From assembly GCA_009837395.1 (NCBI GenBank), contig VXTP01000022.1, positions 1 to 64,000 on the forward strand: DNA of 64,000 nucleotides. The letters run 5' to 3'. Source of the stretch: Gemmatimonadota bacterium (GTDB lineage: Bacteria; JAAXHH01). Position 1 is the stretch's first letter. Every line of letters begins with the position of its first letter. Positions 63,172 through 64,000 of this stretch are shown in pieces. The notes under the pieces were generated by a model, which made no database searches, was not told the DNA's origin, and saw only the letters and a program-made list of their open reading frames with translations. Made by a program: the position numbers and the translations under genes.

Positions 63172-64000
63172 GTGTTCAGACTCGAGGGCCACCGCATCGG
63201 CGACGCATGGTATTTTGCCGATGGTTCGACCGTCCATGCCTGGTTTCTCGCCATGCCCCTCGACCGGAAAACCGGCTGGAGAATCGACCACAGCGTTTCG
63301 GATGACCTGGTGCGCTGGGAATACCAGGGGACGGCGCTCGAACCGGGCCCACCGGACGCGTGGGACGGCAAGTCCCTGGCGACCGGCAGCGTCATCCGGC
63401 GGTACGGACGGTATTGGATGGTCTATACCGGCCACAAAATTGAATCCGCCTTTGTCCAGCGCACGGGCATGGCGGTGTCGGACGACCTGGCAACCTGGCG
63501 CAAACTCCCCGAAAACCCCACCTCGGTGGCCGACCCCGCACACTACGAGATCGAATCGACCGGTCAGCGGCAGCTCACGCACTGGCGGGATCCCTTCCTC
63601 CTGGACACCGGCGACCGGGTGCTTCAGTACGTCTGTGCCCGGCGCACCGAGGGGGACGTGGCCGAACGGGGCAGTATCGGCATCGCGCAGTCGACCGACA
63701 TGATCCACTGGGAGATTCTCCCGCCGCCGGAACACGACCGGATGACCGAGGAGATGGAGGTGCCCCAGGTGTACTTCATCGAAGGCCGGTGGTATCTCGT
63801 TTTCTGTACCCATGATTTCTGGCTGGCGCCCTCCTTCAGGGACCGGTTCCCCGGTCATGCCTTCAGAAGCACCGACTATGTCATGGTGGGCGATTCGCCG
63901 CTGGGTCCGTTCAGGATTCATGGCACGGGGGAGATCATGCCCGAAGCGCCGCCCGGCCGCTTCTATGCCAGCCAGCTCGTCGACCACCACGGCAGTTGGT
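63172..64000 (+). CDS. GH43/GH32-like five-bladed propeller glycosidase (truncated by window end)
   Basis: Partial gene (276 codons visible) starting at the GTG at 63172, with GGAG about nine bases upstream; it is absent from the ORF track because it runs off the window. Motifs include GDAWYFADGSTVHAWFLAMP, DDLVRWEYQGTALEPGPPDA, RYWMVYTGH, THWRDPFLLDTGDRVLQYVC (a conserved Asp of the fold) and GIAQSTDMIHWEI, all typical of beta-fructosidase/GH43-type propellers. No signal peptide is visible. Substrate unknown. Confidence 0.85.
   Translation, partial: MFRLEGHRIGDAWYFADGSTVHAWFLAMPLDRKTGWRIDHSVSDDLVRWEYQGTALEPGPPDAWDGKSLATGSVIRRYGRYWMVYTGHKIESAFVQRTGMAVSDDLATWRKLPENPTSVADPAHYEIESTGQRQLTHWRDPFLLDTGDRVLQYVCARRTEGDVAERGSIGIAQSTDMIHWEILPPPEHDRMTEEMEVPQVYFIEGRWYLVFCTHDFWLAPSFRDRFPGHAFRSTDYVMVGDSPLGPFRIHGTGEIMPEAPPGRFYASQLVDHHGSW

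Overview
The window is a gene-dense, GC-rich stretch (by eye about 60-65 % G+C) of a bacterial chromosome. It has no rRNA or tRNA gene, no insertion sequence, no CRISPR array and no clear prophage. A DUF481-type outer-membrane protein suggests a diderm envelope. The mix of Gfo/Idh/MocA oxidoreductases, a phytanoyl-CoA dioxygenase, sialidase-like beta-propellers, VOC and DinB-fold proteins and many ankyrin proteins recalls uncultured lineages such as Latescibacterota or Poribacteria. That placement is a guess from gene content, because no phylogenetic marker is present.

Layout. 1-5943: 2-oxoglutarate dehydrogenase E1 and E2, then an NfeD/stomatin pair. 5953-8367: two tandem paralogues of an unrecognised family. 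8402-10170: yggX followed by a B12-binding radical SAM gene, both on the minus strand. 10408-25463: an ankyrin-rich block, mostly minus strand, interrupted by an AraC regulator, VOC, nucleotidyltransferase, GNAT, SelA-like and SfsA genes. 25613-30620: dinB, small membrane or ligand-binding proteins, pdxH, a Gfo/Idh/MocA oxidoreductase and an SDR. 30640-38756: more ankyrin genes (one coupled to an SRPBCC gene, one fused to a globin) around a sialidase-like gene. 39021-47900: nucleotidyltransferase, then uvrA, family B DNA polymerase, YdeI-like, VOC and an AlkA-type glycosylase. 48044-51294: an ECF sigma factor fused to ankyrin repeats, and a further ankyrin gene. 51300-55589: MoaD/ThiS plus BNR propeller, VOC, DinB-fold, PhyH and DUF481. 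55725-64000: a catabolic-looking run (three oxidoreductases, an HpcH-type aldolase, a class V aminotransferase and a truncated glycosidase) containing one split methyltransferase gene.

The most notable result is that two genes make sense only if UGA is read as selenocysteine. The radical SAM gene ends ...WFC-UGA-AEP..., which restores a C-U-A-E-P tail. The methyltransferase gene has two consecutive in-frame UGA codons (SWSL-UU-VQQEG) that otherwise cut it in half. Both are followed at the distance expected for a bacterial SECIS by a strong hairpin with a five-base loop starting GG. The methyltransferase would therefore be a tandem Sec-Sec protein, and the organism should encode SelA/B/C/D elsewhere.

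Other noteworthy themes are twelve ankyrin-repeat proteins in about 41 kb, including sigma-factor and globin fusions and a recurring N-terminal helical module in four of them. Short tandem-repeat expansions also occur widely, in coding linkers, across stop codons and in one case across a ribosome-binding site plus start codon.
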